Shown in pieces: positions 1-7,726 of a DNA stretch of 64,000 nucleotides. Position 1 is the stretch's first letter. The number at the start of each line of letters is the position of its first letter. The translations under genes and the position numbers were made by a program. The notes beneath the pieces were generated by a model. That model saw only the letters and a program-made list of their open reading frames with translations, ran no database searches and was not told the DNA's origin. Source of the DNA: Mycobacterium heckeshornense (GTDB taxonomy: Bacteria; Actinomycetota; Actinomycetes; Mycobacteriales; Mycobacteriaceae); assembly GCF_016592155.1 (NCBI RefSeq), contig NZ_AP024237.1, positions 4,340,001-4,404,000 of the forward strand, read 5' to 3'.

Positions 1-618
1 GGCCAGGTCGGGGCTGCCGGCTTTCAGTACGATCGCGCTGGGTTCGGCCAGCTCGGTGTCGAGCCAATCACGTAGCATGGCCACCCTCCGCCGGCCCGGC
101 GGGTCGTCGGGCAGCCACTCGCGGGTCAGCCGCCCGGCGCCCAGCGGCAGCGACAGCGCCACGTCGGGTTCCTCGTCGACGCCGCTGGACAACTCCAATG
201 AGCCGCCGCCGATGTCGAGGTTCACGATCCGCCCCGCGCTCCAGCCGTACCAGCGACGCACCGCCAGGAAGGTCAACCGCGATTCGTCGACACCGCGCAG
301 CACTTGCAGCTCGACTCCGGTTTCGGCACGCACCCGGGCCAGCACGTCGTCAGAGTTCTTGGCGTCGCGGACCGCGGAGGTGGCAAAGGCCATCAGCTCG
401 GCGCAGCCCGAGCTGACCGCGATCTTGGCGAATTCGTCGATGGTCGCGATCAGTTTGTCGGCGCCCTTGCGGGTGATCTTGCCGGAGTTGTCGAGGGCCT
501 CGGCCAGGCGCAGCGTGGCCTTGGTCGAACTCATCGGCGTCGGGTGCCCGCCGCGGCGAGCATCCACCACCAACAGATGAACCGTGTTGCTGCCCACGTC
601 CAGCACGCCCAACCGCAC
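1..618 (-). CDS. Ppx/GppA-family exopolyphosphatase (Rv0496 homologue), 3' end outside window
   Basis: Acts on inorganic polyphosphate or (p)ppGpp-type substrates; the M. tuberculosis homologue Rv0496 is described as an exopolyphosphatase. The visible 206 codons hold the actin-like ATPase N-terminal motif [13 protein letters not shown] near residues 7-19 and the second phosphate loop [13 protein letters not shown] near residues 130-143, both diagnostic of Ppx/GppA. The GTG at 618 is chosen because the protein then begins [12 protein letters not shown] and a TACTGT -10 element lies 6 bases upstream, as in leaderless mycobacterial mRNAs. The C-terminal third lies beyond position 1. It is divergent from the Rv0495c homologue with 109 bases between the starts. 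The family call is secure; substrate preference is not readable from sequence. Confidence 0.9.
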   Translation of the reverse strand, partial: MRLGVLDVGSNTVHLLVVDARRGGHPTPMSSTKATLRLAEALDNSGKITRKGADKLIATIDEFAKIAVSSGCAELMAFATSAVRDAKNSDDVLARVRAETGVELQVLRGVDESRLTFLAVRRWYGWSAGRIVNLDIGGGSLELSSGVDEEPDVALSLPLGAGRLTREWLPDDPPGRRRVAMLRDWLDTELAEPSAIVLKAGSPDLA

Positions 619-624
619 GAACCA

Positions 625-630
625 ACAGTA
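625..630 (-). promoter_or_regulatory. -10 element of leaderless ppx promoter
   Basis: On the minus strand TACTGT (TANNNT type) is followed by 6 bases and then the GTG start of ppx, the geometry of leaderless transcription common in mycobacteria. No clear -35 was seen. Confidence 0.45.
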
Positions 631-714
631 CGTGGCGTCTGGTCAGGTGACGGCGCCAGGAGACGCGCGGCGACCCGACGCCGCGCGTGACGTTGAGCCA
701 GAGACATTTTCCTC

Positions 715-720
715 TACGGT
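715..720 (+). promoter_or_regulatory. -10 element of leaderless Rv0495c-homologue promoter
   Basis: TACGGT is followed by exactly 7 bases and then the GTG at 728, so transcript and protein probably start together. This also decides the start codon against in-frame upstream alternatives beginning at 584. Confidence 0.5.
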
Positions 721-727
721 GGAAACC

Positions 728-1513
728 GTGTCAGCCTCCCAGCCCGACCACCCCGGCGAGGTCGAGTTGGACTTCACCCGCGAATGGGTGGAGTTCTACG
801 ACCCGGACAATCCCGAGCACCTGATCGCCGCCGACCTCACCTGGTTACTGTCGCGCTGGACATGCGTATTCGGCACGCCGGCCTGCCGGGGCACGGTGGC
901 CGGCCGTCCCGATGATGGCTGCTGCTCGCACGGGGCGTTCTTGTGCGACGACGACGACCGCGCCCGGCTCGACGACGCGGTGTCGAAGCTGACCGACACG
1001 GAATGGCAATTCCGCGAGCAAGGGTTGGGCCGCAAGGGCTATCTGGAACGCGACGAACACGACGGCGAACAGCAGCTGCGCACCCGCAAATACAAGGGCG
1101 CATGCATCTTCTTGAACCGCCCGGGGTTCAAAGGAGGCGCGGGTTGTGCGCTGCACATCAAAGCACTCAAGCTCGGAGTGGCGCCGTTGACCATGAAACC
1201 CGACGTCTGCTGGCAACTGCCGATCCGGCGCAGCCAGGAGTGGGTGACCCGGCCCGACGGCAGCGAGATCCTGAAAACCACCATCACCGAATACGACCGG
1301 CGCAGCTGGGGTCCCGGCGGTGCCGACCTGCACTGGTTCTGCACCGGCGACCCCGCCGCCCACGTCGGCGCCAAGCAGGTCTGGGAAAGCCTTGCCGCCG
1401 AACTCACCGAACTCATCGGCGACAAGGCCTATGCCGAATTGGCGGCAATGTGCAAGCGGCGCAACCAGTTAGGACTCGTCGCCGTACACCCGGCGACCAG
1501 GGCGGCCGAATAG
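728..1513 (+). CDS. Conserved cysteine-containing protein, Rv0495c homologue
   Basis: A 261-residue soluble protein matching the mycobacterial Rv0495c family (DUF3109-like). It has many cysteines: [11 protein letters not shown] then [10 protein letters not shown] in residues 35-65, GACIFL and GGAGCALH near 125-145, KPDVCWQLP near 155, and later HWFCTGD and AAMCKRR. The spacing suggests a metal or Fe-S binding core, which is inference. Homologues that I recall being linked to redox homeostasis in M. tuberculosis make this plausible. It is divergent from ppx and convergent with the GntR gene, whose stop lies 3 bases after this one. No signal peptide or membrane segment is seen. Start chosen at GTG 728 because of the leaderless -10 box and family length. 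Confidence 0.85.
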   Translation: MSASQPDHPGEVELDFTREWVEFYDPDNPEHLIAADLTWLLSRWTCVFGTPACRGTVAGRPDDGCCSHGAFLCDDDDRARLDDAVSKLTDTEWQFREQGLGRKGYLERDEHDGEQQLRTRKYKGACIFLNRPGFKGGAGCALHIKALKLGVAPLTMKPDVCWQLPIRRSQEWVTRPDGSEILKTTITEYDRRSWGPGGADLHWFCTGDPAAHVGAKQVWESLAAELTELIGDKAYAELAAMCKRRNQLGLVAVHPATRAAE

Positions 1514-1516
1514 CCG

Positions 1517-2248
1517 CTAGGTCTCCGCGTCACGGTACGTAACCTTGTAGGACTCCACCATGCGCAGGGCGCTCGACTGCAGGTAGGCCTCGACGCTGGT
1601 AGCGGCGGCCGTCGCATCCCGCGCCCCCACCGCCTCGGTAATGGCCCGCAGCTCGGCCAGGACCGTGCCGCCGTCGTGGTAGGCCCCGGTGAGCTCGTGC
1701 TCCCGGCCGCCGAAGGCCTGCTCCACCCAGCGGTACAGCAGCCCCAGCGCGCGGTTGCGGGTGGCGTGGACGAGCACGCGGAAGAAGGCGAGGTCGGCCT
1801 CCTGGCGCGCCTGCGCGGTGTCGGCCTCTTGCACGGTCGCCAGCGCGGCGTGTAGCGACCTCACGTCGTCGGGGTTGGCGCGCTCGGCGGCGAGCCGGCC
1901 GATGAACGCGCCGAACGCCGCCCGCAGTTCGAGGATCTCCACCAAGAAGTCCGGTCCCAGCTTGCGCACCAGCGCCTCCACGACCGCCGGGTGGGTGAGA
2001 CCGGTGGGGTCGCGGACCACGTTGCCGCTGCCGTGCCGGGCTTCGATCAGGCCCATGTGCTGCAGCCGCGCCAATCCCTGGCGCAGCGAGGTGCGGTTGA
2101 CGCGGAATTGCTCGGCAAGCTCGCGCTCCGGCGGCAGCGTCGAGCCGGGCGGAAACGCCCCGTCGAGGATGGCGTCGGCGATCGACGTGGCGATCTGTTC
2201 GTCGACGCGCTGACGGTCCGGTGGCGAAAACGGGCTTGACTGGTTCAT
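1517..2248 (-). CDS. FadR-type GntR transcriptional regulator (Rv0494 homologue)
   Basis: A 243-residue GntR/FadR-family repressor. The N-terminal winged helix (residues about 14-80) carries the typical GNTR signature [20 protein letters not shown]. The C-terminal half is the all-helical FCD ligand-binding domain (about 90-235) that in this family binds acyl-CoA or organic acids. The M. tuberculosis homologue Rv0494 is described as a starvation-responsive, autoregulated FadR-like factor. Start taken at ATG 2248; an upstream GTG-type extension would run through the operator. It is divergent from the Rv0493c operon, and the palindrome between them overlaps its own start codon, so autorepression and co-control of Rv0493c-Rv0492A-Rv0492c are likely (inference). 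Confidence 0.88.
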   Translation of the reverse strand: MNQSSPFSPPDRQRVDEQIATSIADAILDGAFPPGSTLPPERELAEQFRVNRTSLRQGLARLQHMGLIEARHGSGNVVRDPTGLTHPAVVEALVRKLGPDFLVEILELRAAFGAFIGRLAAERANPDDVRSLHAALATVQEADTAQARQEADLAFFRVLVHATRNRALGLLYRWVEQAFGGREHELTGAYHDGGTVLAELRAITEAVGARDATAAATSVEAYLQSSALRMVESYKVTYRDAET

Positions 2249-2266
2249 TGGCTCAACCAATATAGT
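2241..2266. promoter_or_regulatory. Shared GntR operator with back-to-back -10 boxes
   Basis: ATTGGCTCAACCAAT at 2247-2261 is a perfect 5-base inverted repeat with a 5-base centre. A wider TGGTT/AACCA pair at 2241-2245 and 2255-2259 interleaves with it. The stretch AATATAGT at 2259-2266 supplies TATAGT (plus strand, 10 bases before ATG 2277) and TATATT (minus strand, 10 bases before ATG 2248). One regulator bound here would block both promoters. Confidence 0.6.
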
Positions 2267-2276
2267 GGACGCGACC

Positions 2277-3227
2277 ATGAACGACGAACTGCGATCGGCC
2301 GCCGCGCCGCGCTGGCAAGGTCAGCGTGGCCGCCTGGAAGTCTGGTATGCGACGCTGTCGGATCCGGTGACCCGCGCCGGGTTGTGGCTGCACCACGAAA
2401 CCGTGGCACCTACCACCGGATCCCCCTACGGGCACGGCTGGGCGACCTGGTTTCCGGCCGACGGCCCGCCGTACACCGAGCGGTTCGGACCAGAGCCGGT
2501 CGCGCCCGCGGCCGGGCCGGCTTGGTTCGACGCGGCGGGGGCACGGGCCGCATTTGACGAACTGTCCGGGCGAGCCGGATCGCTGGCCTGGCAGCTGCAC
2601 TGGAAGGACACCGGCGCGCCGCTGTGGACCTTTCCGCGGCTGGCCTGGGAGCACGAGCTGCTGCCCGGCGCTCAGGTGGTGCTGGCCCCGGCCGCGCAGT
2701 TCACCGGCTCACTCACCGTTGCCGGCGCGAGCCACCGGCTCGACGGCTGGCGGGGCGGGGTGGCCCACATCTACGGGCGTGGCAACGCCAAACGTTGGGG
2801 CTGGCTGCACGCTGACCTCGGTGAGGGCGACATGGTCGAGGCCGTCTCCGCGGTATCGCACACGCCGGGTCTGCGCAGGTTGCCGCCGATGGCGTTCGTC
2901 CGGTTCCGCATCGACGGAAAAGATTGGCCGGCAAGCGGTTTGCCGTCACTACGGATGCACACGACGCTGGGCGTACGACATTGGCAGCTGGAGGGCCACA
3001 TCGGCCGACACGATGTGCTCATCCGGGTGGACCAGCCGGAAAACCGTTGCGTAAGCCTGCAATACACCGATCCCGACGGCGCCACCGCGGTATGCACCAA
3101 CACCGAGCAAGCTGACATCCATGTCGAGCTCGGCGACCGGCGGTGGTCGGTGCTCGGTACCGGCCACGCCGAAGTGGGTTTGCGCGGCGCACAAGCGCCC
3201 ACCGTCAACGAAAGGACCCCCGCGTGA
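2277..3227 (+). CDS. Conserved protein, Rv0493c homologue
   Basis: A 316-residue protein of the mycobacterial Rv0493c family. It is rich in Trp and aromatic residues, with motifs such as [20 protein letters not shown] near residues 163-182 and [15 protein letters not shown] near 218-232. The composition resembles two-lobed lipocalin-like barrels of the AttH/tocopherol-cyclase type, but that is only an impression. No signal peptide is evident. Start set at ATG 2277, which gives the family N-terminus MNDELRSAA; a GTG at 2265 is in frame but lies inside the -10 box. Its last bases overlap the next start by 4 (GTGA), so it is translationally coupled to Rv0492A and the GMC oxidoreductase. Function unknown. 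Confidence 0.82.
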   Translation: MNDELRSAAAPRWQGQRGRLEVWYATLSDPVTRAGLWLHHETVAPTTGSPYGHGWATWFPADGPPYTERFGPEPVAPAAGPAWFDAAGARAAFDELSGRAGSLAWQLHWKDTGAPLWTFPRLAWEHELLPGAQVVLAPAAQFTGSLTVAGASHRLDGWRGGVAHIYGRGNAKRWGWLHADLGEGDMVEAVSAVSHTPGLRRLPPMAFVRFRIDGKDWPASGLPSLRMHTTLGVRHWQLEGHIGRHDVLIRVDQPENRCVSLQYTDPDGATAVCTNTEQADIHVELGDRRWSVLGTGHAEVGLRGAQAPTVNERTPA

Positions 3228-3553
3228 GTTTCCTGTTCGACCCGCCGATGCTGCTGGCCTCCGGGGTCTTGATCGAACGCACCCTGCCCGAGGATCGGCG
3301 TGACGTCGCCGAGGCCGCCACCCTGGGGGTCTTCTTCGGCGGCTCGTTCGGCCTGTACCACAACGTGCCCGGCCTGGGGCTGCTGTGGCGGCCGTTCCGC
3401 GCCGAGAACGGACGCGACTTCATGTGGAACAGCGGGGTTTTCGGCATGGACACCAAAGAGCTCCGCTGGCCGATGCATGCCTTGGCCGGCGGCATCTTCG
3501 CGACGTATCCATTTTTCCTCAAGCTTGGCCGGTGGCTCGGCCGCATGCTATGA
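3224..3553 (+). CDS. Small conserved protein, Rv0492A homologue
   Basis: A 109-residue protein starting at the GTG that overlaps the previous stop by 4 bases, and ending in an ATGA overlap with the GMC gene. It is Gly- and aromatic-rich with two weakly hydrophobic stretches (about residues 30-48 and 85-105), so membrane association is possible. The constant position between Rv0493c and the oxidoreductase suggests an accessory or electron-transfer partner, for which the sequence itself gives no motif. Function unknown. Confidence 0.75.
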   Translation: MSFLFDPPMLLASGVLIERTLPEDRRDVAEAATLGVFFGGSFGLYHNVPGLGLLWRPFRAENGRDFMWNSGVFGMDTKELRWPMHALAGGIFATYPFFLKLGRWLGRML

Positions 3554-5421
3554 GCCGTCTGGCCCGGCGAGCGACCGCCGCCTTCGGCGCGGCGCTGCTG
3601 CCCGAGGAGTGCGGTGGCCCCCCACCGGCTCAGCTCGTCGAACGGGTGGAGCGCTATGTCGCGCAGCTGCCGGCGAGCTCGCGGGCTGCGGTGCGGGCAG
3701 GGCTGTTAAGCCTCGCCGCCGCAAGCTATCTCAGCACTGGGCGCTCACTGTCGAGGCTGAGTCCAAACGCTCGCGCACAACTGCTGCGGCGCGTTGCCGC
3801 GCTCAGCCCCGATGTCGGTGCGGCAGTCGAAGGGCTCAAGGCAATCGTGTTGCTGGCCAACGGCGCCGACACCTACGCGCCGGAGTTGCTTGCCCGCGCG
3901 GCCGAACACGACGTCGCCCGCCCCGATGCGGCGCTGGACCTCACGCCGTCGGCCGACAGTCCGTCGGTGGTCCGGGCCGACGCCGTGGTGGTCGGCTCCG
4001 GTGCTGGCGGGGCGATGGCGGCGCGCGTCTTAGCGCGCGCCGGTCGGCAGACCGTCGTCATCGAGGAGGGCCGACGCTGGAGCGTCGACGAGTTCCGCAC
4101 CCGGCACCCGGTCGACCGCTACGCGGGGCTCTACCGCGGGGCCGGCGCCACCGTCGCGCTGGGACGCCCGGCCGTGGTGCTGCCGATCGGGCGCGCGGTC
4201 GGTGGCACCACCGTCGTCAACTCCGGCACGTGCTATCGCCCGCCGGTGGCGGTGCAGCGGCGCTGGCGTGACGAGTTCGGGTTGTCGCTGGCCGACCCCG
4301 ACCGGCTGGCCGGCCACCTCGACGACGTCGAGCACACCCTGCAGGTAGCGCCGGTGCCGCTGGAGATCATGGGAGGCAACGGTCGGCTGCTGCTCGACGG
4401 CGCCGCCGCGCTGGGCTGGCACGCGGCGCCGATTCCCCGCAATGCGCCGGGCTGTGATGCCTGCTGCCAGTGCGCAATCGGGTGTCCGCGCAACGCCAAG
4501 TTTGGTGTGCACCTCAACGCGTTGCCCCAGGCGTGTGCGGCGGGTGCCCGCATCGTCTGCGATGCCCGCGTCGAGCGGGTGCTGCACGCCGGTGGACGTG
4601 CGCGCGGGGTGCGGGCTCGACGGCCCGACGGCACCGCATTCGACGTACTTGCCGACACAGTCGTGGTCGCAGCTGGCGCGACCGAGACACCAAACCTGTT
4701 GCGGCGCAGCGATCTTGGTGCACATCCGCTGCTCGGCCGCAATTTGGCTCTGCATCCGGCGGTGATGGTGGCCGGCCGCTTCCAGGGCGAGGTTTACGCG
4801 TGGCGTGGGGTGCTGCAAAGCGCGGCCAGCGACGAGCTGCACTCGTCGTCGGGCGTGCTGATCGAGGCGACGTCGACACCTCCCGGCATGGGCTCGATGG
4901 TCTTTCCCGGTTACGGAGCCGAGCTGCTCGATTGGCTCGACAAGGCCTCGCGCGTCGCGACTTTGGGGGCGATGGTGGCCGACCGGGGCGTCGGGCGGGT
5001 GCATTCCGTGCGCGGCCAGACCTTGCTGCGCTACGACATCGACCCCGCCGACACCGCCAAACTCCTAACCGCGATCCAGGCCATGGGCCGGCTGCTGTTC
5101 GCCGCCGGCGCGGTCGAGCTGCTCACCGGTCTGCCGGCTGCCCCGACCGTGACCTCGCTGCCCGCACTCGACGATGCCCTGGGCCGCACCAACCCGAAAA
5201 GCCTGCACCTGGCGGCGTTTCATCCCACCGGCACCGCCGCCGCCGGCGCCGACGAGCAGCGCTGCCCGGTCGACCAGCACGGCCGGCTGCGCGGCGTGGA
5301 GGGGGTGTGGGTCGCCGACGGGTCAATCCTGCCCAGCTGCCCGGAGGTCAACCCGCAGGTGTCGATCATGGCGCTGGCGCAGGCGGTGGCCGAAGAACTG
5401 CTGACCGAGCGGAGGCGGTGA
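3550..5421 (+). CDS. GMC-family FAD oxidoreductase (Rv0492c homologue)
   Basis: A 623-residue flavoprotein of the glucose-methanol-choline/cholesterol-oxidase fold. The FAD dinucleotide loop VVVGSGAGGAMAARVLARAG begins near residue 145. The family segment GRAVGGTTVVNSGTCYRPP lies near 217. A Cys-rich insertion CDACCQCAIGCPRNAKFG (about residues 300-317) resembles cluster-bearing alcohol or sterol oxidoreductases. The C-terminal GMC signature HPTGTAAAGAD with VADGSILPSCPEVNPQ lies near 560-600. The N-terminal 140 residues are a helical domain seen in gluconate-dehydrogenase-like relatives. Last gene of a three-gene coupled operon. Natural substrate unknown; a sterol or long-chain alcohol is plausible (inference). 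Confidence 0.87.
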   Translation: MSRLARRATAAFGAALLPEECGGPPPAQLVERVERYVAQLPASSRAAVRAGLLSLAAASYLSTGRSLSRLSPNARAQLLRRVAALSPDVGAAVEGLKAIVLLANGADTYAPELLARAAEHDVARPDAALDLTPSADSPSVVRADAVVVGSGAGGAMAARVLARAGRQTVVIEEGRRWSVDEFRTRHPVDRYAGLYRGAGATVALGRPAVVLPIGRAVGGTTVVNSGTCYRPPVAVQRRWRDEFGLSLADPDRLAGHLDDVEHTLQVAPVPLEIMGGNGRLLLDGAAALGWHAAPIPRNAPGCDACCQCAIGCPRNAKFGVHLNALPQACAAGARIVCDARVERVLHAGGRARGVRARRPDGTAFDVLADTVVVAAGATETPNLLRRSDLGAHPLLGRNLALHPAVMVAGRFQGEVYAWRGVLQSAASDELHSSSGVLIEATSTPPGMGSMVFPGYGAELLDWLDKASRVATLGAMVADRGVGRVHSVRGQTLLRYDIDPADTAKLLTAIQAMGRLLFAAGAVELLTGLPAAPTVTSLPALDDALGRTNPKSLHLAAFHPTGTAAAGADEQRCPVDQHGRLRGVEGVWVADGSILPSCPEVNPQVSIMALAQAVAEELLTERRR

Positions 5422-5457
5422 TTGAACGACAGCTAACTCAAAGCCGCACTCCTGCAA

Positions 5458-5704
5458 ATGGTTACCGCAGGCGAGGGGGGACGAGCTCGCCTGGCCTCCA
5501 GCGGGGCCTTGTATGACGGTTATCACCCGGAGATGGAAGCCGCGCATATCCGCAACGCCGCACGGCTCGAGCAGCTGCTCCACCGGGGCTGGCCGACGGC
5601 TGCGCACGTCGGCATTGACAGCGGCGAGCTCTCGTCCCTTCTTATCTGTGATGCCGACGGCGTCGACGATCGGCGCTCAGAAGTGGGATTGGGGCCGTTG
5701 ACGG
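5458..5704 (+). pseudogene. Decayed DUF6624-type gene fragment
   Basis: Frame 1 from 5476 reads RLASSGALYDGYHPEMEAAH, the hallmark N-terminus of DUF6624 proteins, followed by RNAARLEQLLHRGWPTAAHVG (about 5536-5600). After that the similarity stops. Frame 2 then ends with IGAQKWDWGR (5672-5701), matching the usual C-terminal Q-W/F-D-W motif of the same family. The roughly 100 intervening codons are missing or scrambled, so an internal deletion plus frameshift is inferred. It lies in the 475-base gap between the GMC oxidoreductase and a TetR gene and marks the left border of the accessory island. Nothing else coding was seen in this gap. Confidence 0.6.
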
Positions 5705-5884
5705 AGCAGATCGCACACCAGCGCAGTCAGGCCATCGCAAGCGACGAGAGGCCGCCAGCAGATTCCGCAACGGCGCGCGGCATACGCGATGTGGCGTCGC
5801 CGCGTGGGTTGGGCTGTGTAATCGGCTGAATCGGCACGTCGTACAAAACCCCGGCAACGGCACTGTTGCAGCAGGTCAACGGAA

Positions 5885-5890
5885 TACCAT
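5885..5890 (+). promoter_or_regulatory. -10 element of leaderless TetR promoter
   Basis: TACCAT followed by 6 bases and the GTG at 5897 fits leaderless expression of the TetR gene. Confidence 0.4.
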
Positions 5891-5896
5891 TGGCTG

Positions 5897-6595
5897 GTGT
5901 CGACGGAGGCTGCTGGTCACGGGCGCCTCCCCGAATTGACCGGGGATGCCAGGGCCGATCGCTGGCGTGAGCACCGAGCGGCCGTACGGGCCGAGTTAGT
6001 CGAGGCCACCCTTCGGGCAATCGAAGAATACGGACCGGACCTCTCCATCGACGACGTCGTCAAGACCGCGGGTGTCACGCGGCCGAAGCTTTACCGGTTC
6101 TTCACTCACAAGGACAAATTGTTCAGCGCAGTCGGTGAACGCGTGCAAGCCATGGTGCTCGAGCGGGTCGTGCCGCGTTTCAGCCTCGCGGGCACCGCGC
6201 TGGACATGGTTCGCTCAGCGGTGGCCGCGTACGTCGACCTGGTTGATGAGCGGCCCAACCTCTTTCGCTTTCTGGTCGGCGCCCAGTTCACCGAACGCCG
6301 CTCGACCGAGGCCCTGCTTGAGGGCGGCAGGCCGCTTGCCAACGCCACGTGCGACGTCGTGGCGAGCGTTGTTCGGGCCCGCGGCGGAAACAGCGAGAAC
6401 CTCCAATACGTCGTCGACGCTCTTCTCGGCGCGGTGGCGCTCGGCGTGCTGCGCTGGCTGAACGAGCCCAAGATCAGCAAGGCTGCACTCGTCGAGCAGC
6501 TGACCACCTTCGTCTGGGGCTCACTGGCGGCGACCGCTGCCGAGCGAGGCATCGCCGTCCACCCCGACGAGCAGCTGTCCGCCCAACCGCAATGA
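5897..6595 (+). CDS. TetR-family transcriptional regulator
   Basis: A 232-residue TetR repressor. The helix-turn-helix sits at about residues 50-78 (LSIDDVVKTAGVTRPKLYRF), preceded by helix 1 containing VEATLRAIEEYG. The C-terminal ligand domain is all-helical. It lies 84 bases upstream of the metal-dependent hydrolase gene in the same direction, so regulation of that gene and of itself is the simplest reading. Repeats at 6634-6670 may be its binding site. The ligand is unknown. The pair has no counterpart between Rv0491 and Rv0492c in H37Rv, consistent with acquisition or differential loss. Confidence 0.88.
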   Translation: MSTEAAGHGRLPELTGDARADRWREHRAAVRAELVEATLRAIEEYGPDLSIDDVVKTAGVTRPKLYRFFTHKDKLFSAVGERVQAMVLERVVPRFSLAGTALDMVRSAVAAYVDLVDERPNLFRFLVGAQFTERRSTEALLEGGRPLANATCDVVASVVRARGGNSENLQYVVDALLGAVALGVLRWLNEPKISKAALVEQLTTFVWGSLAATAAERGIAVHPDEQLSAQPQ

Positions 6596-6633
6596 CCGCC
6601 ATCAGCGGCACTTGCGAACAACCCGTGACCGGG

Positions 6634-6670
6634 GGTACCGTCATCTACCGCACCTGGTACTCCTGGTACT
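6634..6670. promoter_or_regulatory. Candidate TetR operator repeats
   Basis: TGGTACT occurs twice with 9-base spacing (6655-6661 and 6664-6670), and GGTACC lies at 6634-6639. All are immediately upstream of the ATG at 6680. The short palindromic GGTACC-like units suggest a regulator site; binding is inferred from position. Confidence 0.4.
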
Positions 6671-6679
6671 AGTTACTGC

Positions 6680-7585
6680 ATGTCCGACCAAGGGACGGTG
6701 GTCACGGTGAGCAGACACCAGCAGGCCGCGGTGGCGCACTCCCCCGAGAACTATCCGAGGACCCGGCGCATCCGGTTCCGGTTCGGCGAGGGGGACTCGT
6801 TGGCCAAGTACTTCGCCGACGACAACATCGCCCTCAGCCACTTCGTCGCCGGCTTGTCCGGAGTTTTTCCTCCCGGCGAGGATTCCTTCATTCGCTCGGT
6901 ACGCCGTGTCACCGACCGGATCACCGATCCAGTTTTGAAGAAGCGGGTGGCCGGATTTATCGGCCAGGAATCAACGCACGGGCAGGAGCATCGCCATCTC
7001 AACGAGAAGCTCGTCGAAATGGGCTACCCAATTGCATGGCACGATTCACAACCATTGAAAGACAGGGTTATTCGATTCGAAGAGCGTGTGCCTGCCCGAC
7101 TGCACCTAGCGGTCACCGCCGCCCTGGAACACTACACCGCGATGCTTGCGCAACGGGTGCTGTCCAGTGAGGAAGTCCAGGCAATCCCGGGTGATCCGGA
7201 GATCTGGCACCTGCTGAAGTGGCATGCACTGGAGGAGCTGGAGCACAAGTCGGTGGCCTTCGACGTCTACCGGGCGATCGGCGGGTCCGAGCGGATGCGA
7301 ATCGCGGTGATGGCCATTCTGATTGCGCTGACCATCCCGCTTGTGACAATCGAACTGGCGATCTCGCTAGCCTATGACCCAGTGGCGCGCCGACATCCGC
7401 TTCGGGTGGCTCGCGAGATGCGTGAGCTGTACCGGGGACCGTTGCTGAAAGGCACGCTGCGCGACGCCGCGAAGTACCTGAGACCGGGCTTCCACCCCGA
7501 CGACATCGACACAACGGCACTGCTGCAGCGTTGGAAGCAAGAGCTTTTCGGCTCCGAGGGCGCCCTCCTCGACCACTTGCGCTGA
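6680..7585 (+). CDS. PF10118-type metal-dependent hydrolase
   Basis: A 301-residue protein of the predicted metal-dependent hydrolase family (PF10118/COG3687). Metal-binding candidates form a ferritin-like pattern: FIGQESTHGQEHRHLNEK (about residues 92-109), ALEHYTAML (about 149-157) and KWHALEELEHKSVAFD (about 175-190). A hydrophobic segment at about 210-235 (IAVMAILIALTIPLVTIELA) is probably a membrane helix. Family members are often paired with TetR regulators as here. Activity in mycobacteria is unestablished. The start ATG 6680 has no strong ribosome binding site; a GTG at 6710 is an alternative. Confidence 0.82.
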   Translation: MSDQGTVVTVSRHQQAAVAHSPENYPRTRRIRFRFGEGDSLAKYFADDNIALSHFVAGLSGVFPPGEDSFIRSVRRVTDRITDPVLKKRVAGFIGQESTHGQEHRHLNEKLVEMGYPIAWHDSQPLKDRVIRFEERVPARLHLAVTAALEHYTAMLAQRVLSSEEVQAIPGDPEIWHLLKWHALEELEHKSVAFDVYRAIGGSERMRIAVMAILIALTIPLVTIELAISLAYDPVARRHPLRVAREMRELYRGPLLKGTLRDAAKYLRPGFHPDDIDTTALLQRWKQELFGSEGALLDHLR

Positions 7586-7726
7586 TTCTGCGCCGGCAAG
7601 CACCCGGTGGGGCTGAGTGTGCGGTTTCGTGCGCGACGCGCCGCCGTACGGGCGTATAAACCTGCAAACCTGCACTATCGCCGCGGATGCGGCTAGGCGT
7701 GCCGGATACCCTTGGGCGACAGGTTT

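Noticed and set aside
584..727. N-terminal extension of the Rv0495c homologue to 584
   Set aside because: It crosses both leaderless promoters and is not part of the family protein.
4030..5004. 324-codon minus-strand frame inside the GMC oxidoreductase gene
   Set aside because: Shadow of a gene with clear FAD and GMC motifs on the plus strand.
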